Source: Cephalothrix spiralis
Taxonomy: Eukaryota; Nemertea; Palaeonemertea; Archinemertea; Cephalotrichidae
Assembly: GCA_032353305.1 (NCBI GenBank)
Contig: JAUCNG010355509.1
Location: 1-18,516 of the forward strand
Reading direction: 5' to 3'
Length of the DNA: 18,516 nt
Shown: positions 17,025 through 18,516 of the stretch, one piece after another
Position numbering within the stretch: position 1 is the stretch's first letter
How the letters are laid out: each line of letters begins with the position of its first letter
Notes under the pieces: generated by a model
The model's input: only the letters and a program-made list of their open reading frames with translations
The model's database searches: none
Told to the model about the DNA's origin: nothing
Program-made: the position numbers and the translations under genes

Positions 17025-17052
17025 AATAAATATTTTATTTCAATAAAATAAA
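17025..17052. terminator. Bidirectional poly(A) signal cluster between convergent genes
   Basis: Plus-strand AATAAA occurs at 17025-17030, 17042-17047 and 17047-17052, and a minus-strand AATAAA (TTTATT on plus) at 17034-17039. The cluster sits between the plus-strand genes ending at 16949 and the minus-strand bZIP gene ending at 17122, so it can serve both directions. Confidence 0.75.
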
Positions 17053-17121
17053 TACATTGGATTACCTTCGCATAAATTTTCGTTGTCTAAGTTATTCTCT
17101 CAGGTCAATTACTGATCAATC

Positions 17122-17751
17122 TTATTGTTTGTGACTGTTTGTTTGTTCATTATTTTCAGTATACGGTTTTAATTTCGCCAGTTTCTGACTGTTCTTGTAC
17201 CGGTAGAGGTTGAAGGTGTAACATTGGTTTGCAAGTATTCTTTGTTGCAAGTTAACAACTTGTCTTTGCAAAGAAGTTTGCGTTCTCAGTAAGTTTTGTT
17301 CTTGTTGTAAATTATTGTTTCTAGACTCCAATTCCGTCACTTTTTCTTCCAAACACCTCAGCTTCATTTCTTTTCTTTCTCTTCTTTTACGCGCTAATTT
17401 TCTGTTGTTTTGTTGCTCTAGATTAATGTCATGTCCTTCTGTTGTTGCTTGTCTCTTTTGTTTTATTGTCATTGTATAGGGCAGTGGCGGTGGTGGTGGT
17501 GGTAGTAGTAGTGTTGGTCGTGGTGGTGGGTGAGATGGTAGAGGAAACATAACAGCAGAAGCGGACATTTTCTTTTCGTAGTCATAATGTTGTGGTAAGT
17601 TTGTTTGTGAATTTAAAGTTGGTGTAAACCAAAAAGGTGGTGTCCCACCACTTTCCATAGGTAATGTATCAGACGTAACTTTCTGTGTCGGATGTTGTAA
17701 AAATGGAAAAGGATACATATATTTTTTTTCAAGTTTATTTGTTTGATCCAT
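17122..17751 (-). CDS. bZIP transcription factor-like protein
   Basis: This 209-residue protein has a textbook basic leucine zipper at about 115-160. The basic region fits N-x7-R (Asn116, Arg124), and the first zipper leucine lies exactly ten residues on (Leu134), followed by Leu141, Leu148 and Leu155. An Asn (145) sits in a core 'a' position, which usually favours paired parallel dimers. An additional helical Leu/Gln stretch continues to about 175. The N-terminal part is Pro-rich (72-91), a possible activation or interaction region. It should bind DNA in the nucleus as a homodimer or with host bZIP partners such as AP-1/CREB/C/EBP relatives; partner and target are unknown. The gene ends 70 bases from the convergent poly(A) cluster. 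Confidence 0.88.
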   Translation of the reverse strand: MDQTNKLEKKYMYPFPFLQHPTQKVTSDTLPMESGGTPPFWFTPTLNSQTNLPQHYDYEKKMSASAVMFPLPSHPPPRPTLLLPPPPPPLPYTMTIKQKRQATTEGHDINLEQQNNRKLARKRRERKEMKLRCLEEKVTELESRNNNLQQEQNLLRTQTSLQRQVVNLQQRILANQCYTFNLYRYKNSQKLAKLKPYTENNEQTNSHKQ

Positions 17752-17831
17752 AATATCTACTGATGTGAGTTAATTCTGTATTGACCAGAGTTGGAGATTT
17801 GCCACTAATGTATAAAATTGGAGCACTGACA

Positions 17832-18296
17832 CTAGATCATCATAAGTCGAATTGTGTGAATTATTTGAATGTCTGGTTTCGTATTAGGATCCAAAATAAA
17901 CTGACAATATTCACACATTTGTTCATATTCGTCCAAACAGTTGTCATGTATAACAATCTCATAAAAATGTTCACATCTTCCATCACCCTCGTCTAACTCT
18001 AACAGATTTGCAAAACAATCGTGATTTTCTTCGTTCTCTAAATGTTCCCGCTTAAGATATTCGTCTCCGACGGCTTGTAAATAACCTATGAGTACCGATG
18101 AAGAAATACGATCTACATCGGTTTGACCAAATCTATGAACACAGTATTCTTCACACTGTTTACAAAAAAAATTTTCGTGCCAAATATTTAGTCTATCCTC
18201 TTTTTCACTGTCATGTACCTGCATATTTCTCAAATTTTCAAACTTACTTGTAAGGTTTGTACTAAGCGGTGAAGAAGTTGAAGAAGTAGAAGCCAT
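17832..18296 (-). CDS. Cys-rich, probably metal-binding protein of 154 residues
   Basis: The first 15 residues are Ser/Thr-rich. Candidate zinc ligands follow: Cys45, Cys48, Cys52 and His54 in a CxxCx3CxH cluster, then Cys94, Cys108, His110, Cys120, Cys128 and Cys131. The middle and C-terminal parts are acidic. The spacing does not match a RING, BIR or classical C2H2 finger well enough to name one. No membrane segment is seen, so a cytoplasmic or nuclear regulatory role is likely. No AATAAA lies in the 80 bases before the bZIP gene, so the two may be 3' co-terminal. Its promoter region contains a CACGTG next to an AT-rich TATA-like sequence. Confidence 0.72.
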   Translation of the reverse strand: MASTSSTSSPLSTNLTSKFENLRNMQVHDSEKEDRLNIWHENFFCKQCEEYCVHRFGQTDVDRISSSVLIGYLQAVGDEYLKREHLENEENHDCFANLLELDEGDGRCEHFYEIVIHDNCLDEYEQMCEYCQFILDPNTKPDIQIIHTIRLMMI

Positions 18297-18346
18297 ATTG
18301 TTATTATAATGGTGAGATGTTGAAAATTGTCTGGTTTAACATAGGA

Positions 18347-18363
18347 CACGTGATATTTAAATA
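18347..18363 (-). promoter_or_regulatory. CACGTG palindrome next to TATTTAAATA upstream of the Cys-rich gene
   Basis: CACGTG at 18347-18352 is an E-box/G-box with an ACGT core. It is followed on the plus strand one base later by TATTTAAATA (18354-18363), itself a palindrome that can act as a TATA-like element for the minus-strand gene starting at 18296. E-boxes are bound by bHLH-ZIP factors, and ACGT cores are also bound by many bZIP factors. Confidence 0.4.
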
Positions 18364-18516
18364 GTTCTCATGACTCTTCCAACTCTTAACACTTAGGTGT
18401 ATTAGAATGTTCCCAAGTAGGAAAAATTTGCTATCATTCATAGCATTTCCGACACCATAAAATTTATATCGTCTCAATAAACTCAAGTATGGTATGTCAT
18501 AGTTATCTCTTATCCT
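18364..18516. other. Right-edge sequence without a supported gene
   Basis: A 60-codon minus-strand frame (18304-18486) overlaps the likely promoter of the Cys-rich gene and has no recognisable features. I see no other gene, RNA or repeat here. Confidence 0.4.

Noticed and set aside
17892-18170. BIR (IAP) or RING domain in the Cys-rich protein
   Set aside because: The spacing of Cys and His does not fit either consensus, and the BIR Gly/Arg and Trp positions are not seen.
18304-18486. Minus-strand 60-codon frame upstream of the Cys-rich gene
   Set aside because: It overlaps the probable promoter and has no recognisable features or supporting signals.
1-18516. CRISPR array, tRNA or rRNA genes
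   Set aside because: No regularly spaced repeats and no cloverleaf-like or ribosomal segments were seen.

Overview
The window looks like part of a large, AT-rich, intron-poor double-stranded DNA virus genome. The strongest lineage clue is the 769-residue protein at 7775-10084. Its N-terminal part carries the ordered landmarks of the herpesvirus capsid maturational protease (assemblin, peptidase family S21), and it continues into a long Gln/Asn-rich scaffold-like region with a short structured tail. Together with closely packed unspliced genes, TATA-like and AATAAA signals, very large type I membrane glycoproteins and a mix of regulatory genes, this suggests a herpesvirus of an invertebrate (Malacoherpesviridae-like). 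That placement is an inference from motifs, and no database search was possible. All main reading frames are intact, so the source is either an active virus or a recent integration.

Layout, left to right. 1-495 has no supported gene. 496-4620 (-) encodes a 1374-residue type I membrane glycoprotein. 4743-5501 (-) encodes a 252-residue protein with a clear SH2 domain. A divergent promoter region follows. 5739-7310 (+) encodes a 523-residue protein with an ankyrin-like segment and a basic nuclear-localisation-type motif. 7513-7761 (+) encodes a small tail-anchored membrane protein, placed 13 bases ahead of the protease/scaffold gene (7775-10084, +). 10181-14671 (+) encodes a second giant glycoprotein of 1496 residues, a collinear paralogue of the first. 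A hairpin spans its stop codon and a 40-base AT dinucleotide tract follows. 14929-16689 (+) encodes an unrecognised 586-residue protein and 16713-16949 (+) a 78-residue acidic protein. A convergent poly(A) cluster separates these from two minus-strand genes: a textbook bZIP protein (17122-17751) and a Cys-rich protein (17832-18296).

Functional grouping (inference). The centre is a capsid-assembly segment (protease/scaffold and neighbours), flanked on both sides by outward-transcribed paralogous envelope-type glycoproteins. The right end looks regulatory: bZIP, acidic activator-like and Cys-rich proteins. The SH2 protein, which also has a PxxPxR SH3-ligand motif, looks like an adaptor for host tyrosine-kinase signalling.

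The most notable points are the protease's apparent loss of both canonical catalytic histidines while the serine motif is kept, the viral SH2 adaptor, the paired glycoproteins with very different cytoplasmic tails, and the AT tract plus hairpin as a possible origin.
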